From an uncultured Pseudomonadales bacterium (GTDB taxonomy: Bacteria > Pseudomonadota > Gammaproteobacteria > Pseudomonadales > Porticoccaceae): 64,000 bases of DNA. The stretch spans positions 186,001-250,000 of the forward strand of contig CALSRZ010000002.1 of the NCBI GenBank assembly GCA_943788895.1, read 5' to 3'. Under the pieces are notes generated by a model, which saw only the letters and a program-made list of their open reading frames with translations, searched no databases and had not been told where the DNA came from. Both the position numbers and the translations under genes were made by a program. Positions within the stretch are counted from its first letter, which is position 1, and each line of letters starts with the position of its first letter. Positions 12,732 to 22,634 of this stretch are shown one piece after another.

Positions 12732-13262
12732 ATGCACAATAAAAAAGCTCTTATTGCATTGTTGATTGGCGCTGGGCTGGTCTTTGTTGTCAGTCGGATG
12801 TCGGTTGAGCCTCTGGCAGAGCGGGAGCTGTTAGAAGTGTCAGACTACAGTCCACAGCAGACGTTGTTGAGAGCGGCTGTGGGGGATATGGATTTTTATC
12901 GGCAATTGACTGTTGGTAGCAGTTTGGCTTTGCAGTTGGATGCTGATAACTCTGATGCTTTTGCCGAGGTGGTTGTTACCAAGGTTGTGCTGGAGGGGGA
13001 GGTTACTTCGATAAGGGGTATTGCTTTATCGCAAGACGCTAATGGCTCTATGCTTATGACCATAGGCGATAAATTTATTCATATTTTTTTGGCATTGGAT
13101 AAGGGTATTTACGAGTTCTCTGGAAAAGACTTTCAGGGAGTCCTTGAACGCACCAAAGATATGCGCTTTGCAAACGATACTGCTCTTCGTGTAAACCAGT
13201 CGGTTGAGTTGACTGATCAACCTGTTCGGCGAGCAGTTGTGGTTCCGGTGAATAATCAATGA
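12732..13262 (+). CDS. Hypothetical membrane-anchored periplasmic protein
   Basis: About 176 residues beginning MHNKKALIALLIGAGLVFVVS, a clear N-terminal membrane anchor or signal segment, followed by a soluble domain of mixed beta character. An alternative TTG start lies two codons upstream (12726). I recognise no family. The stop overlaps the next start (ATGA, 13259-13262), so it is translationally coupled to the metalloprotease. That coupling suggests a linked role, for instance as a partner or inhibitor of the protease, but this is inference from position only. Confidence 0.75.
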   Translation: MHNKKALIALLIGAGLVFVVSRMSVEPLAERELLEVSDYSPQQTLLRAAVGDMDFYRQLTVGSSLALQLDADNSDAFAEVVVTKVVLEGEVTSIRGIALSQDANGSMLMTIGDKFIHIFLALDKGIYEFSGKDFQGVLERTKDMRFANDTALRVNQSVELTDQPVRRAVVVPVNNQ

Positions 13263-15736
13263 ATAGATATCTTCTTAGTCTCTTTTTTCTATGCTGTTTT
13301 TCCGGTGCTGCAATAGCAGGTTCACCGGTGGCTATAGACTGCCCCTGCAATCTCTCAAGAATTAATTCCACCGCGGTGGTGATTGATTTCAATCTGGTTT
13401 TTACCCAGAACCTCAATCAATCAAGTTCTCTTGAACTCTATTTATATAGCCATGAGGGTCGCGATGCAGCCCTTAGCGACTACTATATAGTCGCTGCTGC
13501 AGGCCTTGAGCCGATTGCCTTTTCTCAGTCTCCTATCCCTTTTAATATTAAGCTGCCGTTTTATTTTACCGGTTTTGATTCAAGCTATTTGAGTTTGGTT
13601 CTGGTGGATGCCGATACCGGGGAAACGCTCGATTTGGTGCCACTCACTGCTCAGCCTGTATCTGCGTTGCCCGATGCTGGTTTCGTATATAGGTTTGGGG
13701 CCGGAGAGTTGTTTTTTGACCAGAAGCCGAGTTTTGAGGTTAGCGGTAGCGCCTATGAGTTCAATGCTGTAAATATTACTAATAGGTCAAATCCGCTGGG
13801 TTCTGATAATCTTTTTTTCGAGATCAGCGCCTCAGATTTAAGCTCTTACTATACTCTCGATCAGCAGAGTTTTACCCTGAACTATGATGCTCAGGGTAGG
13901 GCTGATATTAATCTACAGGCTGTTGCCAACAGTCTTTTGGATAGTCCTTTAAGTTATGCCCCAGAACATAAATATCTGCAGATAGGCATATACAGGGGTA
14001 GCCAGCTGTTGCTGTCTTACACGGTCGCTATGCTCGACAATTCAGCACTGCCTGATTACAGCCTTGAGTTGTCCGAGGTAGATACTCTGGTCGACAGCGA
14101 TGGCGATACTGTTAGCAACTATGCGGAGCTGTTGAGAGGCACCGCGGCTGATATTCCTGAGTCTGGTGCCAATGCAAATATTGAAGCGGCCTTTTTATAC
14201 GGTGATGCGGCTCTTGAATACTATGGATCTGAATCTGAAATTGAGGCTCAGCTCAGCCATTTACTCAGTGTTGCCAACAATGCCTATACAGATTCAGGAC
14301 TTAATATAAGCCTGCAAAAGTCGGCTCTGATCTATATTGGTGACGATAGGGGTTTTACTAATAATGAATTGCTCGATCGCGTAGCAGACAGATTCTGGCC
14401 GTTTACTAATGTAAATGCGCTGCTGGCCCGCCAGCCGGATATTATTGTTCATCTCAGCACACTCTCCTTTGATGATAACAACGGTGGTATCGCGTGGGTT
14501 AATGGCCACTGGAATGATGGTGTTGTGGATTTTGAGGGTATGGCTGCCTTCGGTACCAATACAGCTGTGGTCGATCTCGATAATACCGCCATAACCCTGG
14601 TTCACGAAGTGGGTCATCTGATGGGGCTGGATCACTCCAGGCCGCAGGTTCAGGGTGCCCATTACAGCAGTTTTCCCTGGGCACTGGGCTATGGTGAAAA
14701 TTCACAGTTCGTCACCATTATGAGCTACCCGGATTTTTATAACTTTGCTCCCCAGGTGGCGCTTTTCTCTTCGCCACAACTTTCTTGTACCCACAGTGGC
14801 AGCAGCTGTGGTCTTTCGCAGAATGATTTTATCAATGGTGCGGATGCGGTCTCGGCGCTGAAAAGTAGTGCCTACCAATGGTCTGCAGTTGCCAATGGCT
14901 TTGCTCCGGCACTGACATTAGTCGGGGACAATCCGCTGTTTCTTGATGCCGGAGGATCAGTTGTCAATTTAGGGGCCGCGGCATTTGATACTGAAGATGG
15001 TGATATTAGTGGCGCGATAAGCTTTACCCAGGTCGTCGATAGCGAGGATCCGGCGGTTGACTATCTGCAGGCCTATTCAGTTACCGATAGTGATAACAAT
15101 AGGACAACGGTTACCCGTAAAGTGTCGCTGGTTGCTGATACGGACTTGGATGGTGTCTATAACCGATTTGATAGCGATGATGATAATGATGGTGTGCCCG
15201 ATGCCAGTGATCAATTTCCTCAAAATAGTCTTTATAGTTCGGATTCCGATGCTGATGGTATCGCTGATGGCTGGGAGATTCTCTATAGTTTAGATGCCAA
15301 TAATCCCGCCGATGCTGCCAGTGATCTGGATGTTGATGGTTTAACTGCACTGGAGGAATTTATTGGCGGGACTATTCCTATCGCCTCCCTTGATATTGAC
15401 GGCAATGGGCAATTCGATGGCCTTACCGATGGCTTGCTTGTACTTCGCTATATGTTCGGTTTTAGCGGTGAGCAGCTGATCAACGGAACTGTGGCTGCAG
15501 ACGCGCTCTATACCAGTGCCAGCGTTATTGAGGCGCGTATCGAAGGTCTCGGAGAGCGCATTGATATTGATGCTAATAACCAGCTCGATGCCCTCACTGA
15601 TGGATTGTTGATTTTGCGCTATTTGCTAGATTTTCATGAGACTGCACTGATTGATAATGCGCTCTCCAATGATGCGTCCAGAGTAGAACCTGCGGCAATT
15701 GAGGCCTATCTGGAGGCCCTGAAAACCGGTAGTTGA
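13259..15736 (+). CDS. Secreted zinc metalloprotease with TSP3 and dockerin-like repeats
   Basis: 825 residues with signal peptide (MNRYLLSLFFLCCFSGAAIA). The metzincin zinc site HEVGHLMGLDH is at about residues 449-459 and a probable Met-turn TIMSY near 487, placing it with reprolysin-like (M12/M72-like) peptidases. After it come a DUF5011/HYR-like beta domain (about 555-625), a calcium-binding type-3 thrombospondin stretch (DSDDDNDGVPDASD, about 638-651), and two EF-hand repeats (DIDGNGQFDGLTDGLLVLRY near 711 and DIDANNQLDALTDGLLILRY near 767). The last two resemble the paired Ca-binding repeats of dockerins. Likely exported by type II secretion. A GNRA-loop terminator follows. Substrate unknown. 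Confidence 0.88.
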   Translation: MNRYLLSLFFLCCFSGAAIAGSPVAIDCPCNLSRINSTAVVIDFNLVFTQNLNQSSSLELYLYSHEGRDAALSDYYIVAAAGLEPIAFSQSPIPFNIKLPFYFTGFDSSYLSLVLVDADTGETLDLVPLTAQPVSALPDAGFVYRFGAGELFFDQKPSFEVSGSAYEFNAVNITNRSNPLGSDNLFFEISASDLSSYYTLDQQSFTLNYDAQGRADINLQAVANSLLDSPLSYAPEHKYLQIGIYRGSQLLLSYTVAMLDNSALPDYSLELSEVDTLVDSDGDTVSNYAELLRGTAADIPESGANANIEAAFLYGDAALEYYGSESEIEAQLSHLLSVANNAYTDSGLNISLQKSALIYIGDDRGFTNNELLDRVADRFWPFTNVNALLARQPDIIVHLSTLSFDDNNGGIAWVNGHWNDGVVDFEGMAAFGTNTAVVDLDNTAITLVHEVGHLMGLDHSRPQVQGAHYSSFPWALGYGENSQFVTIMSYPDFYNFAPQVALFSSPQLSCTHSGSSCGLSQNDFINGADAVSALKSSAYQWSAVANGFAPALTLVGDNPLFLDAGGSVVNLGAAAFDTEDGDISGAISFTQVVDSEDPAVDYLQAYSVTDSDNNRTTVTRKVSLVADTDLDGVYNRFDSDDDNDGVPDASDQFPQNSLYSSDSDADGIADGWEILYSLDANNPADAASDLDVDGLTALEEFIGGTIPIASLDIDGNGQFDGLTDGLLVLRYMFGFSGEQLINGTVAADALYTSASVIEARIEGLGERIDIDANNQLDALTDGLLILRYLLDFHETALIDNALSNDASRVEPAAIEAYLEALKTGS

Positions 15737-15860
15737 GGCCGTTTGAGCAACGTCCGTCGGACGACTGAAATTTTTTTTGAGGGTCTTTCAGGCTTATTCG
15801 TTTTACAGGCAACCTAAAGATGCTTTCTTGTTATTCACGGTAGCAAGATGGGGAGAGCTA

Positions 15861-15886
15861 ACGGACCCGCAAGGGTCCGTTTTTTT
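15861..15886 (+). terminator. Intrinsic terminator after the metalloprotease
   Basis: ACGGACCC (15861-15868), loop GCAA, GGGTCCGT (15873-15880), then TTTTTT. A smaller hairpin CGTCC-gtc-GGACG followed by a T-run sits just after the stop codon at about 15750-15778. Confidence 0.9.
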
Positions 15887-15894
15887 ATGCCTGC

Positions 15895-17028
15895 TTAAAT
15901 CCCAAAAAACTGCCTTATCTCATCTTCTTTTTCCAGCGCATCAGCTGTGCCCATGGCGATCAGTTCGCGACAAAATCCCGGTTCAAAGAGCAGGTAGCTG
16001 GCGGCACTTGAGCCGCCACCGCGCGCAGTGGCACCGGTTAAGCGGAGGAATAATCGCAATGATCTGGGCAGCTCGTGGAGGTACTTCTGGGCAATTTTAT
16101 CTATGGATTCACTGGGTGAGATAGACAGCACCCCGACAGGGTTTAGATCGGTAATATTATTCTTTTCGCGCAGTGACTGGGGTAGTGCACTGGCCAGTCG
16201 ATTGACGCTCTGCAGGGTTTCAAGGTCACTTTCCACGGCATCGATAAAAGCACTGTTAAACATATGCCCAACAATCTGCGCTGTGGAAGGTGAATGTTGC
16301 ATCTCTGTTGATCGCTGGCTGTGGGTGGGGTTGTCGCTTACTCCGATAATCAATAATTGATTGGCGCCCATATGCAGTGCAGGGCTAATCGGTTTTAGCT
16401 GTCGAACAGCGCCATCGCCAAAGTAGTCAGTGCCGATCTGGACTGCCGGAAAGAGCCCGGGAATGGCTGTAGAAGCCATAAGGTGATCAATGCTGATAGG
16501 GATTTTTTCGCCGCGTCGTCGCGAGCGATTCCACACTGGTATCTGTTCCTGACCCTGAAAGAAAGTGACCGACTTGCCCGAGGCGTAACTCATTGCGGTA
16601 ATGGCTATCGCCTGCAGTTCGCCGTTGTCTATAGCGGTATCCAGATAGTCGAACTTTACATAGTCCTCCATCATCTGCCGCAGGGGACTGTTGTCGAGTA
16701 GGGAGATGGGGCGACCTATGCCGTAGCCGCTGTGGACAAAGGAGGCGAGAATATGGAAGGTGTTTTTAATAACCCCAGTGGCATCGGTGCGGTAGACATC
16801 CGCTGGTGTCAGTTCATGCCAGATTCTCTCGAGCTTCTTGGTGCGCAGACGAAATGGCCCGGCTCTTCCCGCTATGGACAGGGCATTTATAGCCCCGGCT
16901 GAGGTGCCGCAGATAATTGGGAAGGGGTTGTAGACAGATCTTGGCAGAATGCTGGCAATGCCTTTTAAAACACCTACCTGATAGGCTGCTCTGGCGCCAC
17001 CGCCGGTTAATACTAACGCTTTACTCAT
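15895..17028 (-). CDS. Patatin-like phospholipase
   Basis: 377-residue patatin-family lipid acyl hydrolase. The oxyanion-hole glycine-rich motif LTGGGARAAYQVGVLKG is at residues 7-23, the nucleophile elbow CGTSAGAINAL at about 40-50, and the catalytic-dyad Asp in GDGAVRQLKP near 208. No signal peptide is seen, so it is probably cytoplasmic or membrane-associated. In this family such proteins release fatty acids from phospholipids. The N-terminal half resembles the RssA group; the C-terminal 120 residues are charged and helical. Convergent with the metalloprotease and divergent from comEC. Confidence 0.9.
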   Translation of the reverse strand: MSKALVLTGGGARAAYQVGVLKGIASILPRSVYNPFPIICGTSAGAINALSIAGRAGPFRLRTKKLERIWHELTPADVYRTDATGVIKNTFHILASFVHSGYGIGRPISLLDNSPLRQMMEDYVKFDYLDTAIDNGELQAIAITAMSYASGKSVTFFQGQEQIPVWNRSRRRGEKIPISIDHLMASTAIPGLFPAVQIGTDYFGDGAVRQLKPISPALHMGANQLLIIGVSDNPTHSQRSTEMQHSPSTAQIVGHMFNSAFIDAVESDLETLQSVNRLASALPQSLREKNNITDLNPVGVLSISPSESIDKIAQKYLHELPRSLRLFLRLTGATARGGGSSAASYLLFEPGFCRELIAMGTADALEKEDEIRQFFGI

Positions 17029-17188
17029 GCTTAATAGATTCCCATTGCCAGGCCGGCGGCCAGTGACTGTCCAAGTTCTTCAAAACTGAGGAGTAGTGGT
17101 GCTCTTTTTCTCTATCACAGGATTAAAGTGTCGCTATCCGTATGGGAACTTTAACAGCCCGACGGATATCTGCAAACAGGGATCCTGG

Positions 17189-19588
17189 ATGTCTTATTTA
17201 ATTATGCTCTCAGTGGGTATTTTCTCCGTTGCCTGGTGGCCCAGTCTACCCAGTCCTGGTTTGTGTATTGTTGTTCTGCTCTGTACTTTACCGCTATGGA
17301 TCTTTGTCCGACTGAGGCTGCCGTTCTTTTTGCTGTTGGGAATACTCTGGGGTCTGTTTTCCGCGCAACTACTGATTAAGGATAGTCTGCCTGCAGCCTT
17401 CGATGGGCAAGAGTTTTTATTGACTGGAAGCATTGTTGGTTTGGTTGATAGCAATGCCAAGCGCAGTCGCTTTGCCTTTCGCGTCGATTCGGCGCAGTTA
17501 TTTTCCGAGGATGCTCAGAGTTCTGTTCTTTCAGCCGAAAATATAGCGATTAAAAAAATATTAATCAGTTGGTATGGGCGCAATGATCTGCGCCCGGGGC
17601 AGCGCTGGCAGTTGGTGGCGCGGTTGCGCCAGCCGCGCGGATTTGTCAATCCACGGGCCTTTGATTATCAGCTCTGGCTGCATCAGCGGGCATACGCAGC
17701 CACAGGTTATGTACGTACCTCTTATCCGGTAAATAGGCTGCAAAAAAAGCCTTTTCTTAGTCTTGACTATCTTCTCACAGCACCTGCAATCCTATCCTCA
17801 GAGTTGCGCACCAGGCTTCGCGAAAGTATCGATAAAACAGATTTATCCGCTCGTGGTAGGGCGGTTATTTTGGCCTTAACTATTGGTGATAAACAGCGCC
17901 TTTCAAACTGGTGGAATGATCTGGCACGGATGGGCATCGTTCATCTGCTGGTGATTTCAGGCTTGCATATAGGGCTTATAGCGTTAATGGGTACGTTGAT
18001 CGGCAGCGGTTTGGTACGTGTAATTATTCTTTTTGGGTATCTGCTGCACAGGGTCGGGCTCTGTTCCTCGATTAAAAGTATGCCCTGGATCGCACCTGTC
18101 TGTGGTTTATTGGCGGCATTTCTCTATAGCCTGCTGGCGGGTTTTTCCCTGCCTACCCAGAGGGCGCTGATTGCGGTGGTCGTGATTGTTGTCGCTAGAC
18201 TCAGTTATAAAAAAATACCACCGTTGCTGTGCATGGCCTGGGCCTTACTGTTAATTGCAATCAGTCAGCCGCTGGCGGTATTAAGTGCCGGGTTCTGGCT
18301 TTCATTTACCGCCGTTGGGTTGTTGGTTTGGTGGTTTTCACCCTGGCAGTCAACACAGCGCAAATCTGCTTTTCCAGGTTCTGCCTGGCGGCGCACCGCA
18401 TCAGCTCAGTTGGCCTTGCTGGTGGCTATGTCAGTGCCGCTGTTATTGTTTCTCGGCAAGGTCTCCTGGCTGGCACCGCTGGTTAATCTTGTGGCGATTC
18501 CCTGGGTATCATTTATTACTGTGCCGCTCTCATTATTGGGTGCTCTTGTACCCTCTAGCTCGCTCGCCGAAATTCTCTGGCAGTGGGCCGATGATTCTAT
18601 AACTGCGCTCTGGTGGCTGTTGGATATTATTCCCGCGCAGTTGGGTTTTATCGTTTCTCCTATGGCTATCTCGTCGCTGCTGCTCGCTGCGCTGATATTG
18701 GCTGGATTGTCGCTAATACTGCCCAGGGGTATAGCGGCGCGATGGGTCGGCCTGGTGCCGTTGGTTGTGCTGGTGCTGTTTCGCCATGCGGATATTCCCC
18801 TGCGTATTACTATTCTGGATGTCGGGCAGGGGCTTGCGGTAACTGTTGAGACGCAAAACCATACGCTGGTGTACGACACAGCGGTTGAGTACAGCAAGCA
18901 GTTTAGCGCCGGCAGCGGCATTATTGCCCCCTATTTATGGCAGCGCGGCCGAGCTCGATTAGACACCACAATTATCAGCCATGAGGATGCCGACCACAGC
19001 GGCGGTTTTGCGTCGCTGCAAAAGGTACTTCCCAGTCAGCGTCTTTTACTGGGTCCAGCGGTTAACTATTCAGATCAGGTGGTTTTAGATGCACAGGTAA
19101 GCATCTGCAGCGCTGGGCAGAACTGGCAGTGGGATAATATTAAATTTCAAATTTTGGTGACGGACAGTCGCCCTGAACATGGCAATAACAGCTCCTGTGT
19201 ACTGCTGATAAGTTTTCTAAATGCCGCAGGTCGACCGGTCAATATTTTGTTGCCCGGCGATATTGAGCGCGGTGGTGAATTGGCATTATTAGACATGGGT
19301 TTGCTCAATGATTCCGCGCTGGATTTACTGGTAGCACCACATCATGGCAGCAAGACTTCATCCACCGGTCCTTTTGTACAGCAGCTGGCGCCACAGCATG
19401 TGGTTTTTTCCGCGGGCTACCGCCATCATTTTGGCCACCCTCATCCCAGCGTTGAAGGCCGCTACCGGGCAGTTGGTGCCCTGCTGTGGAATACAGGGGA
19501 GCAGGGTGCAATAGTCTTTAGCTGGTTGCCCAATAGCGAGTTGCAGGTTTCAGCGGCACGTCATAGGCAGCGTCGCTGGTGGCGTTAG
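17189..19588 (+). CDS. comEC: ComEC/Rec2 DNA-uptake channel protein
   Basis: Inner-membrane channel that takes up single-stranded DNA during natural transformation. The order is N-terminal membrane segments with a DUF4131-type OB domain (KKILISWYGRNDLRPGQRWQ), the multi-helix competence domain starting near HLLVISGLHIGLIA, and a C-terminal metallo-beta-lactamase domain (LDVGQG, HEDADHSGG near residue 598, LLPGDIE, APHHGS). ATG at 17189 (MSYLIML) has AGGGA 7 bases upstream and gives 799 residues; an in-frame GTG at 17096 would add 31. The MBL histidine set looks complete (HxDxDH read as HEDADH), so nuclease activity on the incoming strand is possible. Gene order comEC-exbB-exbD-msbA is usual in pseudomonad relatives. 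Confidence 0.93.
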   Translation: MSYLIMLSVGIFSVAWWPSLPSPGLCIVVLLCTLPLWIFVRLRLPFFLLLGILWGLFSAQLLIKDSLPAAFDGQEFLLTGSIVGLVDSNAKRSRFAFRVDSAQLFSEDAQSSVLSAENIAIKKILISWYGRNDLRPGQRWQLVARLRQPRGFVNPRAFDYQLWLHQRAYAATGYVRTSYPVNRLQKKPFLSLDYLLTAPAILSSELRTRLRESIDKTDLSARGRAVILALTIGDKQRLSNWWNDLARMGIVHLLVISGLHIGLIALMGTLIGSGLVRVIILFGYLLHRVGLCSSIKSMPWIAPVCGLLAAFLYSLLAGFSLPTQRALIAVVVIVVARLSYKKIPPLLCMAWALLLIAISQPLAVLSAGFWLSFTAVGLLVWWFSPWQSTQRKSAFPGSAWRRTASAQLALLVAMSVPLLLFLGKVSWLAPLVNLVAIPWVSFITVPLSLLGALVPSSSLAEILWQWADDSITALWWLLDIIPAQLGFIVSPMAISSLLLAALILAGLSLILPRGIAARWVGLVPLVVLVLFRHADIPLRITILDVGQGLAVTVETQNHTLVYDTAVEYSKQFSAGSGIIAPYLWQRGRARLDTTIISHEDADHSGGFASLQKVLPSQRLLLGPAVNYSDQVVLDAQVSICSAGQNWQWDNIKFQILVTDSRPEHGNNSSCVLLISFLNAAGRPVNILLPGDIERGGELALLDMGLLNDSALDLLVAPHHGSKTSSTGPFVQQLAPQHVVFSAGYRHHFGHPHPSVEGRYRAVGALLWNTGEQGAIVFSWLPNSELQVSAARHRQRRWWR

Positions 19589-19675
19589 GGTTGTTGTGGT
19601 GGGATTTTCAGATTTTTCCTCGACGAGGATTGTGGTAAAGTGAAGCCGAATTTAATGGACTGACTGGAATTCAAC

Positions 19676-20293
19676 GTGTATCAAATTTTCCTCTCTGGTG
19701 GCTGGCTGATGTGGCCACTGTTGATCTGCTCAATTATCGTTGTGGCGATCTCGATCGAGCGCTTTATCACCCTTAAGGCTGACCGTATTATTCCCAGTGG
19801 CATGCTCGCTCGGGTCTGGCAGCAGTTGCGCAATAAAGAACTGCAGGGCGAGCAGCTCAAAGATCTCCGCGATTCGTCACCTCTGGGTTATATCCTCGCT
19901 GCCGGTATCAGTAATTCCGGTCATGGACGGGATATTATGAAGGACAGCATAGAGGAAGCTGCCGGGCAGATTATTCATGAGCTGGAGCGCTTTCTCTCAA
20001 TACTCAGCACTATCGCCAATATGGCGCCGCTAATCGGTCTGCTCGGTACTGTTCTGGGTATGATTCAGGTGTTTGCCGATATCATGTTGTTTGGTACCGG
20101 CAATGCTGCCGAGTTGGCCGGAGGTATTTCCCAGGCACTGATTACCACGGCTGCTGGTTTGACCATTGCGATACCGGCGATGATCTCCAATCGCTATTTT
20201 GAGCGCCATGTGGAATCTCTTGTAGTGCAACTCGAGGGGCAGGCGACCAAGCTTGTTGACGCTATGCACAGCGACCTGTTTAAGCAGCCCTAA
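19676..20293 (+). CDS. exbB: ExbB/TolQ/MotA-family proton channel protein
   Basis: 205-residue inner-membrane protein with an N-terminal helix (GWLMWPLLICSIIVVAISIE) and two more near residues 105-185, the standard ExbB plan. The conserved ANMAPLIGLLGTVLGMI and AALITTAAGLTIAIPA-type pore helices are present (here SQALITTAAGLTIAIPAM). GTG start at 19676. With the ExbD-like protein that follows by 4 bases it forms a proton-driven motor. Placed just before msbA and lpxK, as in many gammaproteobacteria; its partner there is not established and could be a TonB-like protein elsewhere or lipid transport. Confidence 0.9.
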   Translation: MYQIFLSGGWLMWPLLICSIIVVAISIERFITLKADRIIPSGMLARVWQQLRNKELQGEQLKDLRDSSPLGYILAAGISNSGHGRDIMKDSIEEAAGQIIHELERFLSILSTIANMAPLIGLLGTVLGMIQVFADIMLFGTGNAAELAGGISQALITTAAGLTIAIPAMISNRYFERHVESLVVQLEGQATKLVDAMHSDLFKQP

Positions 20294-20297
20294 ACGG

Positions 20298-20778
20298 ATG
20301 AAATTCCATCGCCGCCGCCGTGCTGATAACGGTATTAATTTAACACCGCTGATCGATGTGGTGTTTTTGCTATTGATTTTCTTTATGGTCACCACCACCT
20401 TTACCAAAGAGACCCGGTTGCTGATCGACTTGCCAGAGGCCGATGGCGAGGTTGCCGATAACAGTTCGGCACCTCTGGAATTGGTGATTGGCAAAGATGG
20501 CAGTTACGCGGTTAACGGACAAAATTTGATAAATCGCGATATCAAGACCATTATGGCGGCACTGAGGGATGCCTCGGGGGGCAATGCTGATATTCCGCTG
20601 GTGATTACCGCCGATGCAGCAGGCCACTCATCAGGCAGTTATTACCGCGATGGATGCTGCGGGCAGGCTGGGATTTAGCCAGTTAAATATTGCTACGCAG
20701 CAAGCTGGCGAAGCATCGCCGGAAACGCTGTCAAAAACACAACCAGAAATAACAAAAGCGCCATCACAAGAGCCATAA
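20298..20778 (+). CDS. exbD: ExbD/TolR-family protein, one frame break near its C-terminus
   Basis: ATG at 20298 gives MKFHRRRRADNGINLTPLIDVVFLLLIFFMV: a short basic cytoplasmic tail, then a single membrane helix holding the essential protonatable Asp (LIDVVF). The frame shifts by one base near 20630. Without correction the protein ends as HSSGSYYRDGCCGQAGI at 20678. With correction it runs HQAVITAMDAAGRLGFSQLNI, the normal ExbD periplasmic end, to TAA 20776-20778. About 160 residues. msbA begins 5 bases later. Confidence 0.88.
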
Positions 20779-20782
20779 GATT

Positions 20783-22632
20783 ATGCCCAACCAAACCGTC
20801 GCCGACGGAGCAACAACTTACCTGCGATTATTAAAATATGTGCGTCGATACTGGTTAGCCTTTGTCGTCAGTGTATTTGGCTTGGTGTTGCACTCTTTTG
20901 CCGAGGTCGCCTTTGTTGATCTGCTCGGTTTTATCACCGATACCGTGGGTACCCTGACCAGCTCCTCTGCGGATGTGTCGGCGCAAAGTCTGCCGACTAC
21001 TGGTCATTACTGCGGCACTGGCAAATACCTTTATGGGGGATCTGATGGTCGATCGCCCCTGGTTGGTTATTCCGATTTTTCTGGTGGCTATCAGTGTGCT
21101 GCGCGGCATTGGCTACCTGATTGGCAGCTACGGCCTGGCCTATGTTTCAAATTACCTGGTGCATGCGCTGCGCTCAGATCTTTTTGATAAATACCTGCAG
21201 TTGCCATTTTGTTTCTTTGATCGCTCTATGTCAGGGCATCTGGTGTCGGTGGTTACCTTTAATGTTCAGCAGGTCACTCAGGCCTGTACCAAAGCCTTAA
21301 AAACACTGCTCCAGCAGGGTAGTCTAGTGATTGGACTGCTCGGTTATCTGTTCTATGTAAACTGGAAACTGACGCTGTTCTTTATTGCTGTGATGCCGCT
21401 GATTGCGCTTCTGGTCTCTGTGGTCAGTAAGCGTTTTCGACTGATCAGCACGCGTATCCAATCGGCGATGGGCGATGTTACTCATGTTACTCAGGAGGCG
21501 GTTAACGGCTATCAGGAAGTGCGTATGTTTGGCGCTACTGACAATGAGCGTGAGCGCATGATGCTGGCCAGTCACAGCAATCGTCGCCAGAATATGAAGA
21601 TGGCGCTGACCGAGGGGGTTAGTAATCCTCTGGTGATGCTGTTGGTATCTCTGGCCTTTGGTGGCATTACCGGTTTTATGCTCAGCCCCTCGATCCTCGA
21701 TACTATGAGCACCGGCAGTTTTATTACCTTCTTGGTCGCCTCCGGTATGTTGATTAAGCCGATTCGCCAGGTCACTGAAATTAACAGTGATATCCAGAAG
21801 GGTATTGCCGCTGCGGAATCTATCTTTGATATTCTCGACGCTGAGCCTGAGACTGATAATGGCGCTGTCGAGCTGGATTCGGTGCAGGGCGGTTTTGAGT
21901 TTAAGGATATTAATTTTCAGTACAGCGCCGATGGCCGCATGATTTTGCAGGATATTAACTTCGCCGTTAAGCCCGGAGAGACCATTGCCCTGGTAGGTTC
22001 CTCTGGCAGTGGTAAGACTACATTGGTCAGTTTGATTGCGCGTTTTTACAATCATGGTCAGGGCAGTATTTTGCTCGATGGGGTGGATGTCAATGACTTT
22101 ACCCTGCAAAACCTGCGCAGCCATATTGCCCAGGTGAGCCAGAATGTCACCCTGTTTAATGACAGTATTTTAAATAATATTGCCTATGGTGAGCTCTCCG
22201 GTCGCAGCTTGGCTGAAGTCAAAGCGGCGGCCACTATCGCCCATGCAGACCACTTTATTGAACAGCTTCCCGAAGGCTTACCAGACTCATATTGGTGATG
22301 ATGGCGTAATGCTCTCCGGCGGTCAGCGCCAGCGTATTGCTATTGCCCGCGCGGTGTTAAAAAATGCTCCGGTACTTATTCTCGATGAGGCGACCTCGGC
22401 TCTGGATACAGATTCCGAGCGCCATATTCAGGCGGCACTGGAAGAGTTGATGAAATCCAGAACCACTTTTGTTATTGCCCACAGACTGAGTACGGTTGAG
22501 AAAGCCGACCGCATTTTGGTGATGGAGAAAGGCCGTATTGTTGAGCAGGGCAGTCATCATGAACTGCTCGAGCAGGCTGGTCGATACTCGCAGCTCTACC
22601 ACAATCAGTTTAGCGAGCTGGAGGCGGGCTGA
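20783..22632 (+). CDS. msbA: Lipid A export ABC transporter MsbA, two frame breaks
   Basis: Flips core-lipid A across the inner membrane. Three overlapping frames make one protein of about 616 residues: residues from 20783 to about 20995, then to about 22280, then to 22632. The membrane domain contains [20 protein letters not shown]; the ATPase domain has Walker [10 protein letters not shown] (about 21998), signature LSGGQRQR (about 22312), Walker [12 protein letters not shown] (about 22375) and the switch His in VIAHRLS. The junctions read [16 protein letters not shown] and [19 protein letters not shown]. MsbA is normally essential, so the breaks are probably sequence errors. lpxK follows directly, as usual. 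Confidence 0.92.
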
Positions 22633-22634
22633 TC

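Noticed and set aside
21324-22124. 266-codon minus-strand open frame over msbA
   Set aside because: Antisense to conserved MsbA sequence, no ribosome site, no family resemblance.
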